NCBI GenBank assembly: GCA_902476875.1
Contig: CABSFC010000069.1
Span: forward strand, 1-14,378
DNA: 14,378 bases
Origin: an uncultured Oscillibacter sp.
GTDB taxonomy: Bacteria > Bacillota > Clostridia > Oscillospirales > Oscillospiraceae
Direction of reading: 5' to 3'
Shown: positions 1 through 7,138 of the stretch, one piece after another
Numbering within the stretch: position 1 is the first letter of the stretch
Layout of the letters: each line of letters begins with the position of its first letter
The notes under the pieces: generated by a model
Told to the model about the DNA's origin: nothing
What the model saw: only the letters and a program-made list of their open reading frames with translations
Databases searched by the model: none
Program-made: the position numbers and the translations under genes

Positions 1-526
1 TCAGCTCCGCGACGCTGCCCGCGATCTTCTCCAGGTCCGCCTGCGTCAGGGAGCCGGTGTGGAGCAACAAGAACAGCCTCCCCTGTGAATCCTCCCAGGC
101 CAGCGCCGACTCTTGCTTTACCTGCCAGAAGATCGCCGGATATCCTTGAATTTTGGTCGTCTTCTTCAGCGTCTTCACGCCGGCATCCTCGTCCATCCAG
201 ACAGCGAAAGAGTACGAAAAAGGAGCGCAGCAACGAAAACTCAGAGATTCTTCTCCATTACTATAGGTCCAATCTGTTACAGGACGTGCTCTGCCCATAA
301 TAGAAGCGGAGTCCAGTGTCCAACCTTCCGGAAGCCAACCGGGCCGATAGACGGGGGCCGGCGTATTGATGGGATCAGCGGTTCCGGAACCGGCGCAGAC
401 GAGGCTTGCATTTCCCATGTACACATTCCAGTGCGCAAAGGTTTTTGCTTCAGCAGCGAAGACCGAGGTGCATAGCACCAGCACGGAACATGCCGCAAGC
501 ATCAGAGATATGATTCTTTTTTTCAT
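1..526 (-). CDS. Secreted DUF4367-type protein, 3' end cut by window edge
   Basis: Partial gene; about 175 codons are visible and the frame is still open at base 1. It begins with a lysine-rich start and hydrophobic stretch (MKKRIISLMLAACSVLVLC) ending in an Ala-x-Ala-like site near residues 24-25, so I read it as an exported protein with a cleavable signal peptide. The mature part contains PGWLPEGWTLDSA (about residues 62-74) and, at the cut end, LLLHTGSLTQADLEKIAGSV. Both resemble DUF4367, a domain of clostridial sigma/anti-sigma-associated proteins. Unlike many DUF4367 proteins it shows no cytoplasmic zinc-finger part before the hydrophobic segment. The start at 526 is supported by AAGGAAGG upstream. 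It lies downstream of the ECF sigma/anti-sigma pair and has its own sigma-like promoter. The DUF4367 assignment is by motif resemblance; the function is inferred to be envelope sensing or a regulated output. Confidence 0.72.
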   Translation of the reverse strand, partial: MKKRIISLMLAACSVLVLCTSVFAAEAKTFAHWNVYMGNASLVCAGSGTADPINTPAPVYRPGWLPEGWTLDSASIMGRARPVTDWTYSNGEESLSFRCCAPFSYSFAVWMDEDAGVKTLKKTTKIQGYPAIFWQVKQESALAWEDSQGRLFLLLHTGSLTQADLEKIAGSVAEL

Positions 527-549
527 GATGATCCTTCCTTTCTTCTCCG

Positions 550-578
550 GCGGGGGAGGAAAGAATCGCCCTCCCCGC
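550..578 (-). promoter_or_regulatory. GC-rich hairpin in the DUF4367-gene leader
   Basis: On the minus strand GCGGGGAGG can pair with CCTCCCCCGC (one bulged base) around a roughly 10-nt loop. It sits in the predicted 5' UTR, upstream of the ribosome site. A second overlapping pairing uses 571-584 with 595-607. Neither is followed by a U-run, so I do not call a terminator. It may modulate read-through from the sigma operon or mRNA stability; this is inference. Confidence 0.35.
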
Positions 579-592
579 TCCGTTCTACTTAT

Positions 593-621
593 GAAACGGA
601 GGGGGAGGGAATTGTATTACA
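593..621 (-). promoter_or_regulatory. Putative ECF-sigma promoter of the DUF4367 gene
   Basis: Read on the minus strand: -35-like TGTAATAC (621-614), a spacer of exactly 15 nt, then -10-like CGTTTCA (598-592). The same two boxes with the same spacing occur before the ECF sigma gene (2345-2316). A/T-rich sequence lies just upstream in both (AAAAATTT about 17-18 nt before the -35 box). The predicted transcript would start near 586, giving a leader of about 60 nt. The layout (GTAA-type -35, CGT-type -10) fits Gram-positive ECF promoters. Confidence 0.6.
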
Positions 622-639
622 CGATTTTCAAAAATTTTT

Positions 640-1755
640 TCAGTCCTGAGTTTGCGCGGGCTGTTCCAAGGGGATTTCCACATTGCCCCACAGGACAGCC
701 TCCGCCTGGCTGAGATCCATCGGCTTTTCAAAGTTCACGGTTCCCGTGAGGCCGGAGCCCATATCGCCCATCGTCAGCTGCCTTGCATCCGCTTCGATCT
801 CGGCGCCGTCCTTCATCCGCAGCGCGATCCGAACCTGGGGCCACGGATCATCGCCATCCAAACGGTATTTCCACCAGACGCCCAGAGGCGAGACGTTCAT
901 GGAAAGCAGTGTCATGGTTTTCTGACCGTCACTCATAGATATGCCCTCTACCGGGAGCTCCAGCACCTGGTCTCCATTCAGCTCCTCCGGGAGGGGGATG
1001 TCCCAAGTCCCGGTTTTCCAGGTCACATTGTCCGACGCCTCGAATATCGCTTCTTTCTCTCCATCCGGCGCAAATCGATAGAGCGCCCTGATTTGGTAGG
1101 TACAGCCGCTGATGTCGTGGGCCGCTTTTTCCTCTACAACTCCCAGCAGTACGTTGGGTTCTTTTGTTCCGGCCTCCATCACGGTAAATCTGCCGCTGGA
1201 CGCAAGCATCCCCGCGGGTGCGTTCGCAGGCCGTTTCGTCGATGCAAAAAGATAGTAGTCGTCCTCCTGGCGGAACACCGTTCCCTCCGGCGCACGAATT
1301 TCCAGCACCATATAGAGTTGGTTCTTTGCCCCCAGAATACTCAGGGGCGTGACGGTGACGCCGTCATGCTCCACCGGCGCCGGCAAAAAACCGTCGGCAG
1401 CCGTTTCCTCTGCTTCTCCGCCGCCGATTGCCATGTCGTCCACAATTTCCTGCTGCCGCTGGTCCAGTCCGCCGAAGAAGGTGATCCACAGCGGGGCAGT
1501 GACGGCCACCACTGCCGTAGCCAGCAGGAGGACCGCAATTGCCACGGCGATACCGCGGGAGATCCCCCGGCGCAGCACAGGCCGGGGCTGTTTCTTTCCC
1601 CAGTTCCAGGGATCTGCCAGCAGCCGCATCCGCGCCCGGAGATATTGGGGAGAGAACTCCGGGTCTTCCGTTTCAGCCTGTTGAAGGACGCGCTCATACT
1701 GGGCCAGGTTGGCGTCCATCAGGCCCTGGCGCAAAAGGGCGTCAAACCGCGTCAT
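640..1755 (-). CDS. ECF anti-sigma-like transmembrane protein (DUF4179-type)
   Basis: 371 residues from the chosen start. The N-terminal 60 or so residues are charged and would be cytoplasmic. They include EFSPQYLRARMRLLADPW, a motif I associate with clostridial sigma-linked membrane proteins. One transmembrane helix follows at about residues 66-90 (IAVAIAVLLLATAVVAV). The remaining 280 residues are a beta-rich extracytoplasmic domain reminiscent of DUF4179. I take ATG at 1755 rather than the in-frame ATG at 1776, because the upstream option contains the AGGAGG ribosome site within its own first codons. The start overlaps the end of the sigma gene by 14 bases, so translation is probably coupled. 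Expected role: bind and silence the sigma factor until an envelope signal releases it. No HxxxCxxC zinc motif is visible, so it is not a classic ZAS anti-sigma factor. The role rests mainly on context. Confidence 0.72.
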   Translation of the reverse strand: MTRFDALLRQGLMDANLAQYERVLQQAETEDPEFSPQYLRARMRLLADPWNWGKKQPRPVLRRGISRGIAVAIAVLLLATAVVAVTAPLWITFFGGLDQRQQEIVDDMAIGGGEAEETAADGFLPAPVEHDGVTVTPLSILGAKNQLYMVLEIRAPEGTVFRQEDDYYLFASTKRPANAPAGMLASSGRFTVMEAGTKEPNVLLGVVEEKAAHDISGCTYQIRALYRFAPDGEKEAIFEASDNVTWKTGTWDIPLPEELNGDQVLELPVEGISMSDGQKTMTLLSMNVSPLGVWWKYRLDGDDPWPQVRIALRMKDGAEIEADARQLTMGDMGSGLTGTVNFEKPMDLSQAEAVLWGNVEIPLEQPAQTQD

Positions 1756-2275
1756 AGATGTACCCCTCCTTTTCAAGGCGTTCCCGCAGCATGGATTTGC
1801 CGCGCAGGATACGGACCGCCACAGTGGACTCGTTGATACGCAGCCGCCGGGCGATCTCCCGGTTGGTCTGCTCCTCGACGCATTTGAGTTCCAGAATCCG
1901 CCGGTAGTTTTCCGGCAGGGCCCGGATCAGGGAAACAAGGTAGTTGTACTCCGGCTGTCTGTCCTCCCGGGCCGGCGGATCCCAGTCCTCCGGGAAAGCC
2001 GTGGTTTTCCGCTCCGCCCGGAGGATATCCAGGGCGGCGTTTTTGGCCGTGGTGACCGCATAGCCCTCCGTCTCCTTCCAGGGCAGAGCGGAGATCCGCT
2101 CCCAGTTCTGCACGAGGTTGAGCCATGTCTGCTGAGCAGCGTCCTCCGCCTGCGTTGGGTCTCCCAGGATACGCAGGGCCACCGCATAGATTTTTTTCTC
2201 ATGGGCTTCAAAAAGCCGCGTGAACCGCTGCTGGTCCTGTTCGGTCTCCAACATGGCAAGGCATATTGCGAGCAT
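1742..2275 (-). CDS. ECF-family RNA polymerase sigma factor
   Basis: 177 residues, the usual size for an ECF sigma factor. Region 2 runs from about residue 15 to 80: FTRLFEAHEKKIYAVALRIL, then GDPTQAEDAAQQTWLNL, then the -10-reading part. Region 4 is the C-terminal helix-turn-helix at about 115-170 (RALPENYRRILELKCVEEQ, NREIARRLRINESTVAVRI). No region 1 or 3 is present, as expected. The start is supported by GGGAGGGG four bases upstream; an alternative in-frame ATG lies at 2254. The gene is first in an operon with the anti-sigma-like gene and is preceded by a promoter motif shared with the DUF4367 gene, suggesting autoregulation. The family call is firm; the signal and regulon are unknown. 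Confidence 0.93.
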   Translation of the reverse strand: MLAICLAMLETEQDQQRFTRLFEAHEKKIYAVALRILGDPTQAEDAAQQTWLNLVQNWERISALPWKETEGYAVTTAKNAALDILRAERKTTAFPEDWDPPAREDRQPEYNYLVSLIRALPENYRRILELKCVEEQTNREIARRLRINESTVAVRILRGKSMLRERLEKEGYIYDAV

Positions 2276-2315
2276 AAAACCCCTCCCTTATGTGAAATTG
2301 ACGCTGGTCTATTTG

Positions 2316-2345
2316 TTAAACGGTGAAGAAACGAAAAGTATTACA
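2316..2345 (-). promoter_or_regulatory. Putative autoregulated ECF-sigma promoter
   Basis: Minus-strand reading: TGTAATAC (2345-2338), 15 nt, CGTTTAA (2322-2316). The predicted start near 2309 leaves a leader of about 35 nt before the sigma ATG at 2275. The boxes and the spacer length match the site before the DUF4367 gene (621-592) while the spacer sequences differ, which is what two sites for one sigma factor should look like. Confidence 0.65.
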
Positions 2346-2375
2346 GCGTCCTGGAAATTTTTGAAATTCAGAGAA

Positions 2376-2842
2376 ATGGCTTTTTTAGAGTAAAGCATAC
2401 ACGGGGGAAAAACGCAACAGAGGGTTCATCGGAAGACAAGCTCAATTATCCGCGAGCCATCGTATGTTGTTCTTTCGGTGGAGAGAGGGAACGAAAATGG
2501 CGCGAGATAAAGTTGACTTATGACCTTCCCCAGTGCAGTTGGCGCCCGAACAGTATTTACCCACCCATGGGTGGGTAAACGCTTCGGCACGGACCGGAAA
2601 TTTTTGGGAAAAGTTCCTTGCTGACTGCACTACGGGAAGATGCGAATTTAGGATTTATGCCGCACGATTTTCAACTAGTGGTGTCCCCCCTCAAAATAGA
2701 GAACTCCAAGTCTGTGAACACTCCTGAAATTTCAACCGTCAAAATGCCAATAAACTTTACATTGCCGGACGCAAAAGAAAAAATATGTTTCATATTACAA
2801 ATTAAATATCCAAATATCGCCTCTTTTTTTGCATTATGGCGA
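2376..2842. other. Non-coding divergent intergenic region
   Basis: About 470 bases between the minus-strand sigma operon and the plus-strand importer operon. I see no convincing gene: the short open frames lack ribosome sites and cross palindromes or the terminator. The region includes the 24-bp palindrome at 2556-2579. Flanking it is an 8-base inverted pair, AGTGCAGT (2532-2539) and ACTGCACT (2624-2631), that could close a larger fold. A small palindrome, TGAAATTTCA, lies at 2725-2734. The stretch from about 2730 to 2840 is strongly A/T-rich, unlike the GC-rich genes on both sides. Confidence 0.6.
2556..2579. repeat. Perfect 24-bp palindrome, operator-like
   Basis: Twelve bases (TTTACCCACCCA) are followed immediately by their exact reverse complement (TGGGTGGGTAAA), with no spacer; the next pair outward fails. 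Spacer-less perfect palindromes of this size are unusual by chance and fit a dimeric repressor operator or a cruciform. It lies about 290 bases before the importer promoter and 210 bases beyond the sigma promoter, so its target is unclear. Confidence 0.5.
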
Positions 2843-2871
2843 TTGACAAAATCACGAAGATCTTCTATGAT
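2843..2871 (+). promoter_or_regulatory. Sigma-A promoter of the importer operon
   Basis: Consensus -35 TTGACA (2843-2848), a 17-nt spacer, then TATGAT (2866-2871). Transcription should begin near 2878, about 84 bases before the ATG of the binding-protein gene. Only a terminator-like hairpin lies between it and the gene. Confidence 0.75.
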
Positions 2872-2882
2872 GTGTGCATCAC

Positions 2883-2928
2883 AAAGGAGTGTGAACGGTT
2901 TTCCGTTCGCGCTCCTTTTGTTTTTTTA
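2883..2928 (+). terminator. Intrinsic terminator/attenuator in importer leader
   Basis: AAAGGAGTGTGAACGG pairs over its whole 16 bases (two G-U pairs) with CCGTTCGCGCTCCTTT across a TTTT loop. It is followed by a U-rich tail (TTTTGTTTTTTT). It begins about five bases after the predicted transcription start and ends about 30 bases before the first gene. No plus-strand gene lies upstream, so its natural role is control of the operon downstream, by attenuation or as a 5' stabilising hairpin. Confidence 0.75.
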
Positions 2929-2961
2929 GAAGCGTACCAACTGTGTTAAGGAGGAATTTTG

Positions 2962-4200
2962 ATGAAAAAGAAGAATTTGCTGAGCCTGATTCTGGCTCTT
3001 TGTCTGGCACTCAGTCTGACCGCCTGCGGCGGCAAGACCGTGGAACAGTCCAGCGGCGGCGACACCGCGGCCCCCTCTGAAGAGAACTCTGGGGACGCCA
3101 CCATCACCCTGGGCATGATTGGCCCTCTGACCGGCAGCCTGGCCGTGTACGGCACCCACATTGAAAAGGGTGTGAAGCTGGCGATCAAGGAGATCAACGC
3201 GGCCGGCGGCGTCAGTCTCAGCGACGGCACCTATCAGCTGGACGTGGAGACCAAGGACGACCAGGGCGACTCCACGGAGTGTGTCAACGCCATGAACGCC
3301 CTGATTTCTGACGGCATCCAGTTGGTGGTGGGTTCCGCCACCTCCGGCTGCACCAGCGCCATTACCTCCATCGCCAACTCCGAGGGCGTCGTGATGATCA
3401 CCCCCTCCGGCACGGCGGACTCTCTGACCACTGCCATGGACTATGTGTTCCGCACCTGCTTCCGGGACTCCTTCCAGGGCGAGCTAGCGGCCCAGTACGC
3501 CAAGGATGAGGGCTACACCAAGGTGGGCATTGTCTACTGCTCCGCCGATACCTACTCCGCCGGCCTGCGGGACGCCTTCACCACCGCCTGCGATAAGCTG
3601 GGTCTGGAGATCGTGGCGGAGGAATCCGTGGCGACCATGACCGAGGTGGACTACACGAACCAGTTTAACAAAATGGTATCCGCCGGTGCCGAGCTGGTGT
3701 TCACTCCCTTCTACTATGACGTCATGGGCCCCTATCTGGTGCCCCAGGCCCGCAGCGTGGGCTTCAGCGGCGTCCTGCTGGGCGCCGACGGCGTGGACAA
3801 CACCGAGACCACCATTCCCGCCGGCGAGGATCTGTCTGTGTATAACGACGTGTACTTTGTGAACCACTACTCCACCGAGCTGGCTACCAGCGGCGTCTCC
3901 GCCGACTTTGTGGCCAATTACGAGGCTGAGTACGGCGAGACCCCCAACAACTTCGACGCCCTGGCCTACGACGCCGTGTATGTCTATAAAGCCGCCATGG
4001 AGGCCTGCGGCGCCGCTGACGCCGCCAGCGTCCAGGCCGCCCTGGCCGACACCAGCGCCGTTTACGATACCACCTGCGGCACCTTCTCCTTTGACGGCAC
4101 CGGCACCCCCATCAAGAACGGCGTGCTGATGGGTTATACCTATACCGCCGGCGATGAGGCTGTCACCAAGATCACTGTCACAGCCCTGAGCCTGAGCTGA
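2962..4200 (+). CDS. Branched-chain-type amino acid ABC transporter substrate-binding lipoprotein
   Basis: 412 residues. Signal peptide MKKKNLLSLILALCLALS followed by lipobox LTAC (lipidated Cys22), then a Ser/Gly/Glu-rich linker and the periplasmic-binding fold of the LivJ/LivK family (Peripla_BP_6). The fold opens with ITLGMIGPLTGSLAVYGTHI at about residue 48 and has the VVGSATSGCTSAI and VMITPSGTADSL loops that line the ligand cleft. It should be tethered to the outer face of the membrane and deliver ligand to the permeases encoded next. ATG at 2962 has AAGGAGG seven bases upstream; a TTG at 2959 is too close to the ribosome site. The specificity (Leu/Ile/Val, other amino acids, or amides) cannot be read; the family also contains urea and short-chain amide binders. 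Confidence 0.93.
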   Translation: MKKKNLLSLILALCLALSLTACGGKTVEQSSGGDTAAPSEENSGDATITLGMIGPLTGSLAVYGTHIEKGVKLAIKEINAAGGVSLSDGTYQLDVETKDDQGDSTECVNAMNALISDGIQLVVGSATSGCTSAITSIANSEGVVMITPSGTADSLTTAMDYVFRTCFRDSFQGELAAQYAKDEGYTKVGIVYCSADTYSAGLRDAFTTACDKLGLEIVAEESVATMTEVDYTNQFNKMVSAGAELVFTPFYYDVMGPYLVPQARSVGFSGVLLGADGVDNTETTIPAGEDLSVYNDVYFVNHYSTELATSGVSADFVANYEAEYGETPNNFDALAYDAVYVYKAAMEACGAADAASVQAALADTSAVYDTTCGTFSFDGTGTPIKNGVLMGYTYTAGDEAVTKITVTALSLS

Positions 4201-4234
4201 CCGCCTGAAGCACACAGCATCCCGATACATGCAC

Positions 4235-4271
4235 CAAAGGGGGAGGCGCTCCGCCTCCCCCTCTTTGATTT
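4235..4271 (+). terminator. Hairpin between binding-protein and permease genes
   Basis: GGGGAGGC and GCCTCCCC pair around a short GCTCC loop, extended by CAAAG/CTTTG. Only a weak T-run (ATTTT) follows. It probably acts as a partial terminator or 3' stabiliser, letting the binding protein be made in excess over the membrane components, a common arrangement in ABC importer operons. Confidence 0.55.
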
Positions 4272-4314
4272 TCCCCGCATACTGTACGAATTCAAGGAAG
4301 AGGGGGATACCTCT

Positions 4315-5208
4315 ATGATTACATTCATCCAGTTCCTGATCACAGGGCTGCGGCTGGGAAGCGTATACGCGTTGATCGCTCTGGGTTATACCATGGTCTA
4401 TGGCATCATCAAGCTGATCAACTTCGCCCATGGCGACTTCATCATGGTGGGCGGCTACTCCCTGTTTTTCACCATTCCCATCATGCTGAATCTGGGCGTG
4501 CCCGGCTGGCTGGCAGTGGTTCCCGCCATCGTGATCTGCGCCTGCGTGGGCATGCTGGTGGAGCTGCTGGCCTACCGCCCCGTCCGCAAAACCGGTAACA
4601 ACCTGACTTGCCTGATCACCGCCATTGCCATGAGCTTCGTGCTGGAAAACCTGGCCCAGGCCATTCCCGCCATCGGCCCGGATCCCAAGGTGCCCTACAC
4701 GCTCTTTGCCAAGACCGTCTCCGTGGGCGGCGTCGCCATCAGCCACGCCACCATCATTACCGTGGCAGTCTCCGCCATCATCATGGCGGCCCTGTATTTC
4801 TTCACCCAGAAGGCCCGGATTGGCTGCGCCATGCGCTGCGTGTCGGAGGACAAGGAGGCGGCCACGCTGATGGGCATTGATGTCAACCACACCATCATCA
4901 TCACCTTCGGCATCGGCGCGGGGCTTGCCGCGGTGGCCGCCCTGATGTATATCGCCCAGTATCCCAAGGTGTTCACCACCATGGGCGCCACTCTGGGCAT
5001 CTACGCTTTTGTGGCGGCGGTGCTGGGCGGCATCGGTTCTCTGCCGGGCGCGGTGCTGGGCGGACTGATGATCGGTATCGTCCAGTCCGGCGCCAACACC
5101 TATATCAGCTCCTCCATGTCCGATACTTTCGTCTATCTGATCCTCATTGTGGTGCTGATGATCCGGCCCGCCGGTATTCTCGGAAAGAATGTGGGTGAAA
5201 AAGTATGA
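4315..5208 (+). CDS. livH: Branched-chain-type amino acid ABC transporter permease LivH
   Basis: 297 residues, the usual LivH length, almost entirely hydrophobic with about eight membrane segments. The family signature GYTMVYGIIKLINFAHGDF lies at about residues 24-42. The EAA-type cytoplasmic loop that docks an ATPase is likely the RCVSEDKEAATLMGID stretch near residues 175-190. It forms the translocation channel together with the following LivM protein. The start at 4315 follows AGGGGG, and the gene comes 114 bases after the binding-protein gene, separated by a hairpin. Its last four bases overlap the start of the next gene (ATGA). The family is certain; the substrate is inferred from the family name only. 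Confidence 0.93.
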   Translation: MITFIQFLITGLRLGSVYALIALGYTMVYGIIKLINFAHGDFIMVGGYSLFFTIPIMLNLGVPGWLAVVPAIVICACVGMLVELLAYRPVRKTGNNLTCLITAIAMSFVLENLAQAIPAIGPDPKVPYTLFAKTVSVGGVAISHATIITVAVSAIIMAALYFFTQKARIGCAMRCVSEDKEAATLMGIDVNHTIIITFGIGAGLAAVAALMYIAQYPKVFTTMGATLGIYAFVAAVLGGIGSLPGAVLGGLMIGIVQSGANTYISSSMSDTFVYLILIVVLMIRPAGILGKNVGEKV

Positions 5209-6359
5209 AACAGAACGCTTACAAAGGCCGTTATCTCATCAATTTCGCGGCGGTCCTGGTGCTTTTCGCCATTGCCGTGGTCATTGGGATGACCGGCGGC
5301 AACACGGTAAAGCTGAAGATCACCCCCTCCATCTGGCAGTGCAGCTACCTGATCATCATGGCGGCCTCGCTGAATCTGGTGCTGGGTTTTCTGGGCCAGC
5401 TGTCCCTGGGCCACTGCGGCTTTATGGCCGTGGGCGCCTATACGGCGGCTCTGCTCTCCCTGGCGCTTCAGCGGGCGGGGTTTTACACCGAAAAAGCGGG
5501 GCCGGCGTTTTTGCTGGTGCTTTTGCTGAGCATCCTCGCCGCCGGCGGGGTAGCGGCGCTGCTGGGGCTGCTGGTGGGCATCCCAGCCCTGCGTCTGAAG
5601 GGCGATTATCTGGCCATCATCACCCTGGGCTTCGGCATGATCATCGTCAACCTCATCAACAACCTTCCCTTCTGCGGCCAGCAGGGCCTCTCCCAGGGCT
5701 CCGCCTCCTCGGCGCTTTACGCCACGGGCCTGGGTTTTTCCAACGATGAAAAAATGCAGTATTTGTGGGTGGCGGCGCTGGTGGTCATCTTATGCATGAC
5801 GGCCATGTTCATGTTCGTCCGTTCCAAATACGGGCGCTGCATCCGGGCCATCCGGGACAATGAGATCGCCGCCTCCGCCTCCGGCATCAACGTCAGCTAT
5901 TACAAGGTGATGACCTTCACCATCTCCGCGTTTTTCGCCGGGATCACCGGCGCCCTGTACGCCTGCTGCAACGCGGCGCTGGCCACCACCTCCTTCGCCT
6001 TTACCAATGGTTCCATCCTGAACTCCGTGTTTATCGTGGTCATGGTGGTCGTCGGCGGCATGGGCTCTCTCACCGGCTCGGTCATCGCCGCAGTAGTGCT
6101 GTTTTTGCTGAATTACACCATTAAAAACGGCGCGTGGGTGGCGGCGCTTCCCACATTTTTGCAGAATGTGTTCACCTATCCCATGCTGGTCTACTCCATC
6201 GCTCTCATCGCGGTCATCATGTTCCGCCCCCGGGGCATTATGGGCAGCCGGGAGTTCGCGCTGTGCGACATCCCCAAGTGGCCCGGGTGGATCCGGACAC
6301 ATTTCGCGGCCCGCACGGCGGGAAGATCCGCCAGAAGGGAGGCGGCGCGCCATGGCTGA
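5205..6359 (+). CDS. livM: Branched-chain-type amino acid ABC transporter permease LivM
   Basis: 384 residues with multiple membrane helices. It has the LivM pattern NLVLGFLGQLSLGHCGFMAV (about residues 57-76) and the ATPase-docking loop SKYGRCIRAIRDNEIAASASGIN (positions about 206-228). The C-terminal 35 residues form a basic cytoplasmic tail rich in Arg and Ala that runs over the start of the ATPase gene. The gene starts within the stop of livH (ATGA overlap) with only a weak ribosome site, so translation is probably coupled. Second half of the membrane channel of the importer. Confidence 0.92.
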   Translation: MKQNAYKGRYLINFAAVLVLFAIAVVIGMTGGNTVKLKITPSIWQCSYLIIMAASLNLVLGFLGQLSLGHCGFMAVGAYTAALLSLALQRAGFYTEKAGPAFLLVLLLSILAAGGVAALLGLLVGIPALRLKGDYLAIITLGFGMIIVNLINNLPFCGQQGLSQGSASSALYATGLGFSNDEKMQYLWVAALVVILCMTAMFMFVRSKYGRCIRAIRDNEIAASASGINVSYYKVMTFTISAFFAGITGALYACCNAALATTSFAFTNGSILNSVFIVVMVVVGGMGSLTGSVIAAVVLFLLNYTIKNGAWVAALPTFLQNVFTYPMLVYSIALIAVIMFRPRGIMGSREFALCDIPKWPGWIRTHFAARTAGRSARREAARHG

Positions 6360-7125
6360 GAAAACCGTGCCCGTTCTGGAAACGAGAAAACTTGGCATTT
6401 CCTTTGGCGGTCTCCACGCGGTACAGGATTTCAATATTCAGATCCATTCCGGCGAACTGGTGGGCCTGATCGGCCCCAACGGCGCTGGAAAGACCACCGT
6501 GTTCAACCTGCTCACCGGCGTGTATGTCCCCACGGAGGGCACCGTCCTGCTGGACGGCGTGCCTCTGAACGGAAAAAAGACCCATCAGTTCGTGGAGGCC
6601 GGGATCGCCCGCACCTTCCAGAATATCCGGCTGTTCAACGACATGACCGTCCTTGAAAATGTCAAAGTCGCCTGCACAAAGGATATCCATTACAACCTGC
6701 TGGACGCCGTCCTCCGCACCTCCAGGTTCTGGAAAGCGGAGCAGGAGAGCACGGAGCGTGCCATGGAGCTGCTGGCCATCTGCCATCTGGAGGACAAGGC
6801 GGATGTTCTGGCCTCCAGCCTGCCCTATGGCCAGCAGCGGAAGCTGGAGATTTCCCGGGCCCTGGCCACCAATATGAAGGTCCTGCTTCTGGATGAGCCT
6901 GCCGCCGGCATGAACCCCACGGAGACGGCGGAGCTGCTCTCCTGCATCAACACCATCCGGGACCGCTTCGGCATCGCCATCCTGCTCATCGAGCACGACA
7001 TGTCCCTGGTGATGAACGTGTGCGAGCGCATCCAGGTCATCGACTACGGTCAGACCATTGCCGCCGGCCTGCCGGAGGAGATCTCCAAAAATCCCAAGGT
7101 CATTGCCGCCTATCTGGGCGAATAA
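6352..7125 (+). CDS. livG: ABC transporter ATP-binding protein LivG
   Basis: 257 residues. Walker A GPNGAGKT (41-48), Q-loop Gln90, the LivG-type signature LPYGQQRKLEISRAL (157-171), Walker B VLLLDEP (177-183) and the switch His215 are all present, so it should be an active ATPase. The frame is open far upstream, but the start at 6352 is chosen because AAGGGAGG lies nine bases before it, it overlaps the livM stop by eight bases, and homology begins there. The C-terminal PKVIAAYLGE tail is typical of LivG. It pairs with LivF to energise import. Confidence 0.94.
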   Translation: MAEKTVPVLETRKLGISFGGLHAVQDFNIQIHSGELVGLIGPNGAGKTTVFNLLTGVYVPTEGTVLLDGVPLNGKKTHQFVEAGIARTFQNIRLFNDMTVLENVKVACTKDIHYNLLDAVLRTSRFWKAEQESTERAMELLAICHLEDKADVLASSLPYGQQRKLEISRALATNMKVLLLDEPAAGMNPTETAELLSCINTIRDRFGIAILLIEHDMSLVMNVCERIQVIDYGQTIAAGLPEEISKNPKVIAAYLGE

Positions 7126-7138
7126 GGAGGGAGCGCAT

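Noticed and set aside
550..607. Terminator after the anti-sigma gene
   Set aside because: GC-rich hairpins exist but neither strand shows a following U-run, and the segment overlaps the predicted promoter of the next gene.
652..1836. Plus-strand frame of 394 codons opposite the anti-sigma gene
   Set aside because: Antisense shadow; no ribosome site, and it spans the boundary of two coupled minus-strand genes.
2540..2553. TGGCGCCCGAACAG resembles a retroviral primer-binding site (complement of a tRNA-Lys 3' end)
   Set aside because: There is no reverse transcriptase or long terminal repeat, and the reverse strand lacks a proper T-loop (no TTCRA), so it is neither a retroelement nor a tRNA remnant.
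2442..2630. Minus-strand 62-codon frame across the 24-bp palindrome
   Set aside because: No ribosome site or family likeness; it exists only because the palindrome lacks stops.
2441..2880. T-box or riboswitch upstream of the importer operon
   Set aside because: I found no TGGNACCGCG-type T-box core or known aptamer motif, and the consensus promoter lies only a few bases before the terminator.
2618..2929. Plus-strand open frame of 103 codons
   Set aside because: No ribosome site; it crosses the importer promoter and ends inside the terminator T-run.
3484..4890. Long minus-strand frame of 468 codons opposite the binding protein and livH
   Set aside because: Antisense shadow of two well-supported genes; His/Gly/Gln-rich composition typical of reverse reading in GC-rich coding DNA.
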